NCBI GenBank assembly: GCA_027533395.1
Contig: JAPZUF010000008.1
Span: 1-64,000, forward strand
Direction of reading: 5' to 3'
Source of the DNA: Cyclobacteriaceae bacterium
GTDB lineage: Bacteria > Bacteroidota > Bacteroidia > Cytophagales > Cyclobacteriaceae
Length of the DNA stretch: 64,000 nt
Under the pieces are notes generated by a model, which had not been told where the DNA came from, did no database searches, and saw nothing but the letters and a program-made list of their open reading frames with translations. Every line of letters begins with the position of its first letter. The first letter of the stretch is position 1. This document shows, piece by piece, positions 27,301 to 33,898 of the stretch. Both the position numbers and the translations under genes were made by a program.

Positions 27301-27705
27301 ATTGTTTCCACTGTTAACTGCCTGAGGTATAGTAATATTACCTGAAACATTCAGGCTGATGCCTGAATTGAGTTGTAAAGTGTTAGAAGCATTGAGTCCA
27401 CCATCAAAAGTAACCGTTGCAATACTAGTGCTGGCAGTTACTGTAACCGTATTACCTCCTCCAATAACAACAAAATCTGTGGCTGTTGGCGTGCTGGAAG
27501 CTGCTGCACCACCTAAACCCACTGTAGACCAAGTAGATGATACATTCCAATTACCGTCTAGTCTTGAGTAATAGGTTGTTTGTGCCTTCGCAAAAAGGCT
27601 CCCCAAAAGCATGAAAATCGATAAAAAGAGAAATCGATTTTTAACATTTTGGGATGGAAAACCACAAATTAAAGACATGAGGGAGTTTTTAAAACGGTTT
27701 ATCAT
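21316..27705 (-). CDS. Giant T9SS-secreted protein with three 551-residue modules
   Basis: 2129 residues. A long signal region (hydrophobic 25-38, cleavage about AKA-Q at 41) is followed by three homologous modules starting at residues 45, 596 and 1147. Each opens with a Y-x-x-x-x-G-x-W-x-x-x-x-TWS motif. Within modules, short glycine/threonine-rich strands such as LTLSGSGNKT and NGTFTASTGTYTFNT recur, which suggests a long beta-solenoid. A separate domain follows (about 1650-2040; WRYISSPVSG, WNLLGNPYPSP). The last 80 residues are a type A T9SS sorting domain (VSPNPFVSEIQI to GLFNKKLIKK). Probably a surface adhesin or matrix fibre; ligand unknown. First gene of a three-gene unit. Confidence 0.9.
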   Translation of the reverse strand: MINRFKNSLMSLICGFPSQNVKNRFLFLSIFMLLGSLFAKAQTTYYSRLDGNWNVSSTWSTVGLGGAAASSTPTATDFVVIGGGNTVTVTASTSIATVTFDGGLNASNTLQLNSGISLNVSGNITIPQAVNSGNNILSVGDGSLAVGNINFTASASGAGHRVSIGSGSLTVSGDISGIGTSSTIQFTSTGTLSIAGNLFTPSLGTITNAVGSTINYNGSDQNIQPFTYRNLTLSGSGNKTVLLGTTTVGGNLNVNAGITLIVPDVTFNVTGSSLIDGTIRFTSTTGTKTFTGLVTINGTWQSTVAESFTFQGGITNNGTFTASTGTYTFNTNSQILTGTFVIPRVTVTGAGVTLTNSSFLTVATSLAGTGSLIQASSATLSLGGSVSIASINASSLNNTVNYTGGNQTIAAGTYFNLNTSGSGTKTLFATTSDILGNFSMSGTHTITAVTGLSIGGNFTHNVGTTFNAGTFTHTISGNFTRNGTFNPGTSTLVLNGSNQNLSGGNTSFGNLILSGSGTKNFAFQATIAGYFSIANGVVANLGGINTHQANSLVLNGALQSTTGTWGGTGSGASNINSTFFSIDGGRINILTGGNSYYSIASGAWDQPSTWSTTGFGGPAAPSTPGADDYVYIGDGFTVTVDANAGATAVEFAASNNLTNTLTLNDGVILTISNYITLPQTSSGGTNQILIGNGQLITNNIDFTATTSGAGHLITINNGTLQVSGNVTGVGASSTIQTTGTGQIQISGALFSSSEGTLTLSSGSTFNYAGNVAQTIQNFNYQNLTISGSGTKTSSATGSVTVNGNLTVNNGSTLTVSGLDLTVNGTSSINGTLNFSSTTGVKTFVGLITVAGTWNATVGESFTIRGGITNSGTFNANTGIYTFNTNPQALNGILTIPRITVTGITLTNNGTVTINTALAGTGNFTQGTGSTLNLGGTSAITTLSTVAVNNTINFTGANQTVNAIDYQNLGLSGSGVKTLSELTRNIGGNFTLSGTATTTGVIGLTIGGDLTINAGASFTSGSFTHNVGGNFTNTGTFTASDNSQFNFNGTNQSISGAGTFVNVRLSGSGTKTFSTSLTFNGFLSVENGVLVNLNSINTHQSNTLILDSDLQANAGTYGGTGSGATFINSTFFTAGTGLLNVLAVGNTYHTRANGDWNNPNTWSLVGIGGAPALSAPSAADIVLIGGGFTVTVTANATVSSISFDPSVSLTNRIDVNNGVALTVNGAITIPQTATSGANILNVGGGTLTATNLEFTATSGGAGHQLQIGTGTATFSGNITGIGLSSTLNFTGAGLLQIGGSLFFTTEGTLTNATGSRVEYNGNTDQSVRALTYQNLILSGTGNKTLGGASTSTINSNLTIQSGANFVVPAVGITVNGTTQVNGTLSITSTTGVKTFVGAITVNGTWANTANSNIVIRNGITNNGTFTAGTGTYTFNTNSQSLNGDFTFARVTVTGATVNLSNNNNLTVNTALAGTGRLTQATGAVLTLSQTAAIGITNLTLGTNPNTVNYNAIGNQTVRAVNYHHLNLSGSGTKTFAAGTITIAGDLTTSGTVVVVPANDLSISGNLNIGSGTTFNGVATMNVAGNFVDNGTFNHNNGTLVLNGGNQNINGLSQTSFYNLTAANSGVSVTKFVETSKDLINVLTIGNNVTFDADGSANTSIFSLKSSGVTNSPDASIGPLLNGANVIGNVRVERAMGQEINVWRYISSPVSGVGLSQFTDDMQAIRQSIRWYRESLINQSSRWTALATTAELLVQGRGYHVWMYNNVPVNWDVTGSVYQGSFTWSTANGRLTSSTSTSNTDRDKWNLLGNPYPSPIVWDGDPAKWNINDVNLVATTVYVTDESTGVNFAYNYADGSGADGSGSVYPLLTNGVIARNQAFWVFVNPGASITINEQAKVPGNVAGQNFYRTKDNILNQLTVSFGNENIKDEAYFKINEESTEGLDMRFDAPKLFNEKFSVFFVDDYGQNLGMHTVPSVENKNELRLGFRVAEPGDYYFDLRSKGDLSDLQNWYLVDKVTQSSIPLAVAKNWKVTIASDQLESNNRFTLMREVSLSNVDISVSPNPFVSEIQITAPHEILSVELIDINGKKLFEQNLIEGSKILRIDASTIQTGIVIAKVKTTDGLFNKKLIKK
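22841..27573 (-). repeat. Three tandem coding modules of 551 codons
   Basis: First codons of the module-opening motif lie at 27573, 25920 and 24267, exactly 1653 bases apart both times. A second landmark (GSGNKT / GSGTKT / GTGNKT) is at residues 238, 790 and 1341, spacing 552 and 551. The modules are clearly related but far from identical. The third diverges after about residue 1622. Confidence 0.85.
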
Positions 27706-27719
27706 GATTAAAGCTTTAC

Positions 27720-27749
27720 CAAACGTTAAAATTACAACAATTCAGGCAA
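27720..27749 (-). promoter_or_regulatory. Promoter of the giant-protein operon
   Basis: On the minus strand, TTG (27749-27747), a 19-base spacer and AACGTTTG (27727-27720, one mismatch to TAnnTTTG). The start codon at 27705 is 14 bases downstream. The element lies just beyond the terminator of the upstream polysaccharide operon. Confidence 0.6.
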
Positions 27750-27759
27750 TTTTTTAACA

Positions 27760-27808
27760 AAAAAATAGCCAGAATAACATCCTAAGTATTAAGACGTTAA
27801 TTCTGGCT
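27760..27808 (-). terminator. Rho-independent terminator of the polysaccharide operon
   Basis: Read leftward, AGCCAGAATTAAC (27808-27796) pairs with GTTATTCTGGCT (27778-27767) with one bulged base across a 17-base loop, then ATTTTTTT. It lies 25 bases past the stop of the DegT aminotransferase gene and separates that operon from the giant-protein unit. Confidence 0.75.
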
Positions 27809-27832
27809 CTTTATAGTTAGTAACCGAATTTT

Positions 27833-28972
27833 TTAGCGAATAATCCGCTTAATCTTTTCCGCTATCTCTGTTACCATTTTTTGACTCATTTGTGTTCCTG
27901 ATGGCAAGCAAATACCTGATTCAAATAGTTTTTCTGAAATACCATTTGAATAAGCTGGGGCATCTTTAAATACAGGTTGTAAATGCATGGGTTTCCAGAG
28001 CGGCCGGCTTTCGATATTGTGTTTCTCTAACTCTAACCTTACTTTTTCCCTTGTCAACTCATTTCCCATTTGGATGTTTGTGAATAATACGGTTGATAGC
28101 CAACGATTAGCGTAATATCCTTTAGGTTCCTCTAAAAATATAAATTGACCTGATTGATTAAGCGATGCTTTATACCAATCGTAAATCTGGCGTCTTTTCT
28201 CGATTCTTTCATCCAAAACTCTTAGTTGACCTCTCCCAATTCCAGCGGAAATATTACTTAATCTATAGTTGTAGCCTATATGTGTATGTTCGTAATGCGG
28301 AGCTTTGTCTCTAGCTTGCGTTGCTAAAAAAGCAGCTTTCTCTATCCAAGCTTTGTTTTCAGATACCAAGGCACCACCCCCACTTGTCGTGATGATTTTA
28401 TTGCCATTAAAAGAATAAATACCTAAATCTCCGAAAGTTCCTAAGTGCTTTCCATTTACTTTTGAACCTAAAGCTTCGGCTGCATCTTCAATTAAAATAA
28501 TTTCATAACGCTTAGCTATATGTGAGATGGCTTCTATTTGTGCAGGCATTCCGTACAGATGAACCAAGATAATAGCTTTTGGCTTTTTACCTGTCTTTTT
28601 TATTCTGTCTTCAATTGCTTCTTCTAGCAAAACTGGATCCATGTTCCATGTCAATGTTTCAGAATCTACAAAAACAGGAGTTGCTCCTTGATAAACGATT
28701 GGGTTACACGAACCTGAAAAAGTAAAGCTCGAACAAATTACTTCATCATCTCGCTGCACATTTGCCAAAATCAGGGCCAGGTGAATAGCGGCTGTTCCCG
28801 AAGACAAAGCGGTACAATATGGTATTTTGTTGTACTGTGCTAACTCCAATTCAAATGCAGTGAGATTAGGACCAACAGGAGAAACCCAATTGGTATCAAA
28901 TGCTTCCTTCACAAATTCTCTCTCAAGTTCGCCAATATGTGGAGGTGATAAAAAAATACGTTCTGTAGACAT
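27833..28972 (-). CDS. DegT/DnrJ/EryC1-family PLP aminotransferase (PglE-like)
   Basis: 379 residues from ATG at 28972 (an upstream ATG at 29011 overlaps the previous gene and is less likely). A sugar aminotransferase that acts on UDP-4-keto-6-deoxy sugars. PLP residues are placed: Lys192 in SFNGNKIITTSGGG and Asp163 in LIEDAAEALGS, with SSGTAAIHLAL near 58-68 for phosphate binding. The family includes PglE, PseC, WbpE and PorR; exact substrate is not readable. Context with PglD-, PglC- and PglF-like genes favours a bacillosamine-type UDP-4-amino sugar. It is the last gene of the operon, 5 bases after the XrtF-partner gene. Confidence 0.9.
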   Translation of the reverse strand: MSTERIFLSPPHIGELEREFVKEAFDTNWVSPVGPNLTAFELELAQYNKIPYCTALSSGTAAIHLALILANVQRDDEVICSSFTFSGSCNPIVYQGATPVFVDSETLTWNMDPVLLEEAIEDRIKKTGKKPKAIILVHLYGMPAQIEAISHIAKRYEIILIEDAAEALGSKVNGKHLGTFGDLGIYSFNGNKIITTSGGGALVSENKAWIEKAAFLATQARDKAPHYEHTHIGYNYRLSNISAGIGRGQLRVLDERIEKRRQIYDWYKASLNQSGQFIFLEEPKGYYANRWLSTVLFTNIQMGNELTREKVRLELEKHNIESRPLWKPMHLQPVFKDAPAYSNGISEKLFESGICLPSGTQMSQKMVTEIAEKIKRIIR

Positions 28973-28977
28973 GGTAA

Positions 28978-29388
28978 TTAATGTGGTGTATTGATGATTT
29001 TCTTTTGCCAATAAAAAGCAGGTATTAGCAATAATATTAGAGTTGGATTTAAGATTATTCGGTGCAAAAAATTAATTAACGGTCCATTATAGGCCGGGAA
29101 TGCTAACTTTAAAAGGAAATAGGGTATCAATAAAAAAAATAATCCTGTCAACTGCACGCCAATGGCAAATACAACATACTTGCGTTGAGGGAATAATGCG
29201 TATACCAATAGGATAGCTAAAAAATCATTAATAATAAATCTAACAGTTCTATTCCAAATGAAACGATGAATTGATTGGTCAAAATAAAAAATATAAGATG
29301 CCCAGTCTTTATGTTGAAATAAAAATAGAATTAAAAGTCCTAGACAAGAAATTGCACCAAAAAAAATTCTTTTACTGTTGCTTGGCAT
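28978..29388 (-). CDS. Exosortase F-associated membrane protein
   Basis: 136 residues with four or five hydrophobic helices and a basic end (YWQKKIINTPH). Motifs such as HRFIWNRTVRFIINDFLAI near 41-59 and the FPQRKY loop, together with its position immediately after the exosortase gene (17-base overlap), match the small membrane protein that accompanies XrtF in Bacteroidota. Its biochemical role is unknown in the family. An unrelated small membrane protein cannot be excluded from sequence alone, but the coupling and features make the call likely. Confidence 0.8.
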   Translation of the reverse strand: MPSNSKRIFFGAISCLGLLILFLFQHKDWASYIFYFDQSIHRFIWNRTVRFIINDFLAILLVYALFPQRKYVVFAIGVQLTGLFFLLIPYFLLKLAFPAYNGPLINFLHRIILNPTLILLLIPAFYWQKKIINTPH

Positions 29389-29905
29389 ACCGCAATTGTT
29401 GACGAACCCAAATCAACCATAGAATAAAAACAATAACATAAATAAAAGCTGTGAACAAATACTTATGGCTGAAGTACCAATAGTGAGGAAGATACATGTA
29501 GACGATAGCTAACAAAAAAATTCTTACCAAGTTACTGATGTGAATAATAACTGTTCCTACTCCTAAAAAGTACCATAGCTTCCTTGAAATTGGTCCGAGA
29601 GCAAATAGAAATGCCACAAAAATAATCCACACGTTTACTCCGTTACAACCTTCGTAAACAGATAATGCCACCTTGTTATTAACTAAAAGATCAGCTATAT
29701 TTTTATCAATTAAAGCTTGAGCTACGGCTTGATAATTAAATAAACGCATCAAAAAAGCTGTATGATTTGTTACCCAATAAGTAATTGGATCTACACCTGG
29801 CTCGAATGAAGTAATGAACAATCCGTAGACTAAATTGCCGATTAAGTAAATGCCTAAGAAGCGGAGTAAAAAATATATAACCGGTTTAAACTCTTTCCAA
29901 TTCAT
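29372..29905 (-). CDS. xrtF: Exosortase family protein XrtF
   Basis: 177 residues and about five membrane helices. The three exosortase active-site residues are visible in order: Cys87 in YEGCNGVNVW, Arg128 in HISNLVRIFLL and His147 in WYFSHKYLFT. Exosortases are inner-membrane cysteine transpeptidase-like proteins, unrelated to sortase by sequence, that process PEP-CTERM-like tails and typically lie near exopolysaccharide genes. The short length and GCNGVNVW form match the Bacteroidota XrtF group. It overlaps the upstream acyltransferase by 4 bases and the downstream partner gene by 17, so all are in one operon. Confidence 0.9.
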   Translation of the reverse strand: MNWKEFKPVIYFLLRFLGIYLIGNLVYGLFITSFEPGVDPITYWVTNHTAFLMRLFNYQAVAQALIDKNIADLLVNNKVALSVYEGCNGVNVWIIFVAFLFALGPISRKLWYFLGVGTVIIHISNLVRIFLLAIVYMYLPHYWYFSHKYLFTAFIYVIVFILWLIWVRQQLRYAKQQ

Positions 29906-30537
29906 TTTACTAATGGTTTAGCTGGAATTCCAACTACGGTTTGGTTGGGTAAAACGTTTTTTGTAACCACTGCACCAGAGCCAACTTTAGCTTGCAGTCC
30001 AATAGTAACTCCATTTAAAACATTAGCGCCACTTCCTATTAAAACTTCCTTCTCTACAACTACTTTTCCTGCAAGGTTTACTCCAGGCATAATGGAAACA
30101 AAATTTTGTAGCTGAACGTGATGTCCGATTGTAGAATTTAAATTAATCAATACAAAATCACCAATACTAATATGTGTTGTTAGAATGGCACCTGCTGTTA
30201 TAATTGTTCCCTTACCTATTTTAATTTCTTTAGATTGTAGTAATGTGGCTTTCGGATGTATAAAAGTTGGAAATTCCAAGTTTGTATTAGAATTGATTTT
30301 ATCAATAATTTCTCTTTTGAAGAAAGGATCACCAATTGCTACTAATAAATATGTTTTGTTACTAATAGAAAGTAATTCCGAAACATTTCCCAAACAAACC
30401 AATCCATGAATTAAACTACCTTTTTCAAATTGATCATCATAAAAACCACTAGCGGCATATTCAGGAAAAGATTGCAGTAATGCTAACATCTCTAATCCTA
30501 ATCCACCTGCGCCAACAATGTAGATGGGCTTAGCCAT
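29902..30537 (-). CDS. NeuD/PglD-like sugar acyltransferase, second copy
   Basis: 211 residues. An N-terminal PglD_N Rossmann domain starts IYIVGAGGLGLEMLALL, followed by a left-handed beta-helix of hexapeptide repeats (about 95-205) ending in LPNQTVVGIPAKPLV. Such enzymes transfer an acetyl group from acetyl-CoA to an amino or hydroxyl group of a nucleotide sugar. It overlaps the neighbouring PglD-like gene by 8 bases and xrtF by 4. The two copies are only moderately similar, so they probably have different substrates. Which one is the true PglD equivalent is uncertain. Confidence 0.88.
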   Translation of the reverse strand: MAKPIYIVGAGGLGLEMLALLQSFPEYAASGFYDDQFEKGSLIHGLVCLGNVSELLSISNKTYLLVAIGDPFFKREIIDKINSNTNLEFPTFIHPKATLLQSKEIKIGKGTIITAGAILTTHISIGDFVLINLNSTIGHHVQLQNFVSIMPGVNLAGKVVVEKEVLIGSGANVLNGVTIGLQAKVGSGAVVTKNVLPNQTVVGIPAKPLVK

Positions 30538-31138
30538 GTTGATTGTATTTTATAATTCGACCAGGATTTCCTACTACCACAGCATAATCCGGAATATCTT
30601 TGATGATAACACTTCCTGCACCAATGGTACACCACTTCCCAATCTTAATATTAGGTATAATGGTTGAACCTGCACCAATTAAAGTTCCTTCACCCACTTT
30701 CACATTGCCACAAAGTACTGAACCAGGAGCAATGTGTACAAAATTGTCAATGAAACAATCGTGGTCAATGGATGCTTTTGTGTTAATGATAACATGCTTA
30801 CCAACACTTGATCCAATCTGTACTACTGATTGATGTAAAACCATACTCCCCTCGCCTACTAAAACTGAATCACTTACCAAAGCTGATGAATGCTTTACTG
30901 TACCGAATCTTGTTTGTAAGCTTAATGATAATTTTTTCCTAACTGCATTATCACCAATAGCAATGATAGATTTATACTGAAAATCTAAATTTGATAAATT
31001 CTTATTTAATTGAATACTTAGATAATCACCTGTTTTATTGTTATCAATAAAAGTATAGATTTTATTACCGTCAGAGAGCAAGGCATCTCCCACTACTTTG
31101 GCATGACCGCCAGCGCCATATATCACATAGTTATTCAT
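30530..31138 (-). CDS. PglD/NeuD-like sugar N- or O-acetyltransferase
   Basis: 202 residues. The PglD_N nucleotide-sugar domain starts [19 protein letters not shown], and the hexapeptide beta-helix (about 85-195) includes [23 protein letters not shown] in outline, with the DHDC histidine matching the catalytic His of PglD. It probably acetylates the 4-amino group made by the DegT aminotransferase. It lies directly downstream of the PglC-like transferase (8-base overlap), the same neighbour relation as pglC-pglD in Campylobacter. Substrate is inferred from context. Confidence 0.9.
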   Translation of the reverse strand: MNNYVIYGAGGHAKVVGDALLSDGNKIYTFIDNNKTGDYLSIQLNKNLSNLDFQYKSIIAIGDNAVRKKLSLSLQTRFGTVKHSSALVSDSVLVGEGSMVLHQSVVQIGSSVGKHVIINTKASIDHDCFIDNFVHIAPGSVLCGNVKVGEGTLIGAGSTIIPNIKIGKWCTIGAGSVIIKDIPDYAVVVGNPGRIIKYNQHG

Positions 31139-31736
31139 TGCCAGTAAATTTTTCCATCGTAACAGATGTTGAGCTACTGATGCCTTCTGATTTAAAAACC
31201 TTTAGCATTGTCAAAAATAAGATTTTAATATCCAACAAAAAATTTTGGTTTTCTACATACCAAACATCATATTCAAATTTTTGCCTCCAAGAAATAGTAT
31301 TTCTTCCATTTACTTGCGCCCATCCTGTAATGCCAGGCTTTACCTCATGTCTTCTCATTTGCTTTTTGTTATACAGAGAAAGATATTCTACCAACAGCGG
31401 CCGAGGGCCAACAAAAGACATCTCGCCTTTTATCACATTTACTAGTTGAGGAATTTCATCTAAAGAAGTTGCGCGGATAAATTTGCCAATATTTGTTAAT
31501 CGTTTCTCATCTGGTAATAAACTACCCTGTTTGTCTATTTCATCATTCATGGTTTTGAATTTGATGACATGAAAAATTTTGCCGTACAAGCCCGGTCGAG
31601 GTTGAATGAAAAATATTTTACCTCGATTTGCTACTGCCAATAAAATGATGGGAAAAAGAATAATCGGCAGTGACAAAACTAAAAGTAGCAAAGCAAATAT
31701 GAAATCGAAAGCTGGTTTAATGAAATGACGATACAT
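31131..31736 (-). CDS. PglC-like phosphoglycosyl transferase
   Basis: 201 residues, a minimal monotopic phosphoglycosyl transferase that moves a sugar-phosphate from UDP-sugar to undecaprenyl phosphate, starting glycan assembly. One N-terminal hydrophobic segment (about 10-36) is followed by the catalytic region with [21 protein letters not shown], the Asp93-Glu94 dyad in [19 protein letters not shown] and [14 protein letters not shown]. The absence of extra membrane helices matches PglC rather than WcaJ/WbaP. It is flanked by GT4 and PglD-like genes. Confidence 0.93.
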   Translation of the reverse strand: MYRHFIKPAFDFIFALLLLVLSLPIILFPIILLAVANRGKIFFIQPRPGLYGKIFHVIKFKTMNDEIDKQGSLLPDEKRLTNIGKFIRATSLDEIPQLVNVIKGEMSFVGPRPLLVEYLSLYNKKQMRRHEVKPGITGWAQVNGRNTISWRQKFEYDVWYVENQNFLLDIKILFLTMLKVFKSEGISSSTSVTMEKFTGNE

Positions 31737-31737
31737 C

Positions 31738-32886
31738 TTACTTTACTAAAGATTCGTATTCTGCAAGCAACAAATTCCAATAATGAGTTCGACTAAAGTT
31801 TGTTCGAACATAATTTGCAGCTACTGTTTTATAATTTTCTATTTCAGTACTGCTTTGCAAGAGGCGCAACATAGCTACTTTTAATTCTTCACAGTCTTTA
31901 GGTCTAACTAAAAGGCCGCTTTTTTCATGTTCGATAATTTCATTGCAACCATTGATGTTACTCGCTATAATGGGTACTTCCATACAAGCAGCTTGTAATA
32001 CAACATTCGGGAAACCTTCTCTATAACTTGGGAAAACAAAAGCATTAGATGCCATTAAATAGGGTCTTACATCTTTTTGAAAACCTGCTAATTTGATTTT
32101 AGGATGACTCGTCATCCTATCTAAAACGTTTTGAGGCAATGGATTTAAATCTTGTTCGAAGGGTCCAACCAAAATTAAATAGGCGTCCTTGCATTTAATA
32201 ACTTCTTCAAAAGCATGTACTAATTCAACAATTCCTTTGTCTATTACTAATCTACCAATAAACAAAAATGTAAAAGCATCGGGTGGAATTTTGAGGGAAG
32301 CTTTTATTTCACTTGCCTTATTTTTAAGATTATCAGCGGGATAAAAATAATCAACATCAATTCCGTTGGAAGAACCTTTTCCAATTACTTGGAATTTTCG
32401 TGTATCAGAATAAAGATTCTTTTTAATGAATTCAAATAATTGAAAAGAGTTTGGATATACTTTCGTGGCTAATCGATAAGTTAACCTCTCTGTAAAATTG
32501 AGCAGTAGCCTTTTCCAACCTGTGTATTCCATTAGAGGTAAACCTGCAACCGTGTGTAAACGGTAAGGAACTTTACATAACCAAGCTGCCAGCATACCTA
32601 TTAAACCGGCTTTTGGAGTATGTGAGTGAACTATATCTGGCTTGAAAGTAATTATTATGCGAATCAATTTCAACAGTGCCAGTAAATCAGTAAAAGGTGA
32701 AATCTGTCTTGTTAACGGTATAATTATATGCTTTACTCCTTCTTTCTCTTTAATTTCTTGTACTTCGATGCCATCAGCACTAATTGTTAAAACTTCCCAA
32801 CCGTTTTGTTGCATAAAGCGAAATTGCCCTTGCAATAAGACTTTAAGAGAAATTGGGACAGTGGTTATTCGTAAAATTTTACGCAT
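31738..32886 (-). CDS. GT4 glycosyltransferase (PglA-like)
   Basis: 382 residues from ATG at 32886 (an in-frame ATG at 32907 overlaps the previous gene further). GT-B fold with an N-terminal acceptor domain containing [15 protein letters not shown] and a C-terminal nucleotide-sugar domain with [12 protein letters not shown] and the [10 protein letters not shown] acidic motif. The arrangement HTPKAGLIG plus [14 protein letters not shown] resembles PglA-type transferases that add the second sugar to undecaprenyl-PP-bacillosamine. Its position directly upstream of the PglC-like gene agrees. The sugar is not readable. Confidence 0.88.
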   Translation of the reverse strand: MRKILRITTVPISLKVLLQGQFRFMQQNGWEVLTISADGIEVQEIKEKEGVKHIIIPLTRQISPFTDLLALLKLIRIIITFKPDIVHSHTPKAGLIGMLAAWLCKVPYRLHTVAGLPLMEYTGWKRLLLNFTERLTYRLATKVYPNSFQLFEFIKKNLYSDTRKFQVIGKGSSNGIDVDYFYPADNLKNKASEIKASLKIPPDAFTFLFIGRLVIDKGIVELVHAFEEVIKCKDAYLILVGPFEQDLNPLPQNVLDRMTSHPKIKLAGFQKDVRPYLMASNAFVFPSYREGFPNVVLQAACMEVPIIASNINGCNEIIEHEKSGLLVRPKDCEELKVAMLRLLQSSTEIENYKTVAANYVRTNFSRTHYWNLLLAEYESLVK

Positions 32887-33898
32887 GATTAGTGCTAAAG
32901 TTATCACTAATCTCGACCATGCTTAAACTCTGCATTTGATACTTTGCTTTACAGTAACTAAAGTGTTTAAGGATTGCCTCTAAATCAATTAAATTCTCCT
33001 CACTAAAATTCCCAAAATTATGAGGATGCCACCATAAATGATATACGTCACTGTTGCGTGCCGCTCTTTCCATCTCTAACTTGATTCTGTCAATCTTGAA
33101 TTTATTGAGAAATAATTCTTTCTTTCGATAAGGTCTCAATAAGCGACTTGCAGGTAGAAAAAGTGGTAAATTCTGTACTCTAATCAATTCATCTAACTTA
33201 TATGTATTATTTTTTCCGACAGGAAAGTAGGCATCTAATCCTCGATTTAATCGCTTCCACAATGATTCATCTTGTGTACTTTGGATGTTCCAGAACCAAT
33301 CTAAGGGATTGGAGCGTACCACTTTAATACCTTCATCAAAACAAACTTTCAAATAGTCATTATTAAATTGGTTACGTGGAAAAACTAAAGATTGTAGTTT
33401 CTTTCCATATCTGCTTGCTGCCTTTTGCGCTGCTTGTAAATCGGTACGGAATTGTTCTATGGTCTGACCTTCTTCGTTGCAATAATAATGAGCAAAGGTA
33501 TGAGAGCCTAATTCCTGATTTGGCGTAGTAAGAATTTGTTGAATCAGCAAATCTGCATAATGAAACGGATCGTTTGTTTCATCTTCTCCAATTCCATTTG
33601 TCTCAATATAATGATAGGCGCTTAATTTATTCTCTTTGTATTCGGGTTTTAAATCAGGGAAATTTTCTATCAACTGAGTTTTATTTGCATGCATGAGCAT
33701 TCCAACTGTGGCCCAAGTAACATGTATCTCATACTTCTTAAATAAGCTCAGCATTAAGGGAATAACTTTTCTTGTATTTAAGAAATATTGATTATATGAA
33801 TTTTTTTGTAGCTGAACGTTATTCAGACTTATTGGCCACTTTTCGAAACCGCCCCAATGCAATTCAAAATCAAGGGATATGGTAAAGATGCCTTTCAT
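32879..33898 (-). CDS. Polysaccharide deacetylase-family protein
   Basis: 339 residues, NodB-homology-like. The start GIFTISLDFELHWGGFEKW carries the first catalytic Asp-type motif, TWATVGML the conserved strand after it, and QELGSHTFAHYYC a His-x-x-x-His metal motif (SHTFAH). Near the C-terminus, YHLWWHPHNFG supplies another conserved His. Members remove N- or O-acetyl groups from polysaccharides. There is no signal peptide, so action on a lipid-linked or nucleotide-linked intermediate in the cytoplasm is possible. It overlaps the upstream membrane protein by 4 bases. Confidence 0.85.
   Translation of the reverse strand: MKGIFTISLDFELHWGGFEKWPISLNNVQLQKNSYNQYFLNTRKVIPLMLSLFKKYEIHVTWATVGMLMHANKTQLIENFPDLKPEYKENKLSAYHYIETNGIGEDETNDPFHYADLLIQQILTTPNQELGSHTFAHYYCNEEGQTIEQFRTDLQAAQKAASRYGKKLQSLVFPRNQFNNDYLKVCFDEGIKVVRSNPLDWFWNIQSTQDESLWKRLNRGLDAYFPVGKNNTYKLDELIRVQNLPLFLPASRLLRPYRKKELFLNKFKIDRIKLEMERAARNSDVYHLWWHPHNFGNFSEENLIDLEAILKHFSYCKAKYQMQSLSMVEISDNFSTNHA

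Noticed and set aside
22181-27571. Many open frames on the plus strand opposite the giant protein (for example 24557-24811 and 25079-25366)
   Set aside because: They are the antisense of Gly/Thr/Ser/Asn-rich repeats, have valine/proline-rich unnatural compositions and recur with the repeat period. They are shadows, not genes.
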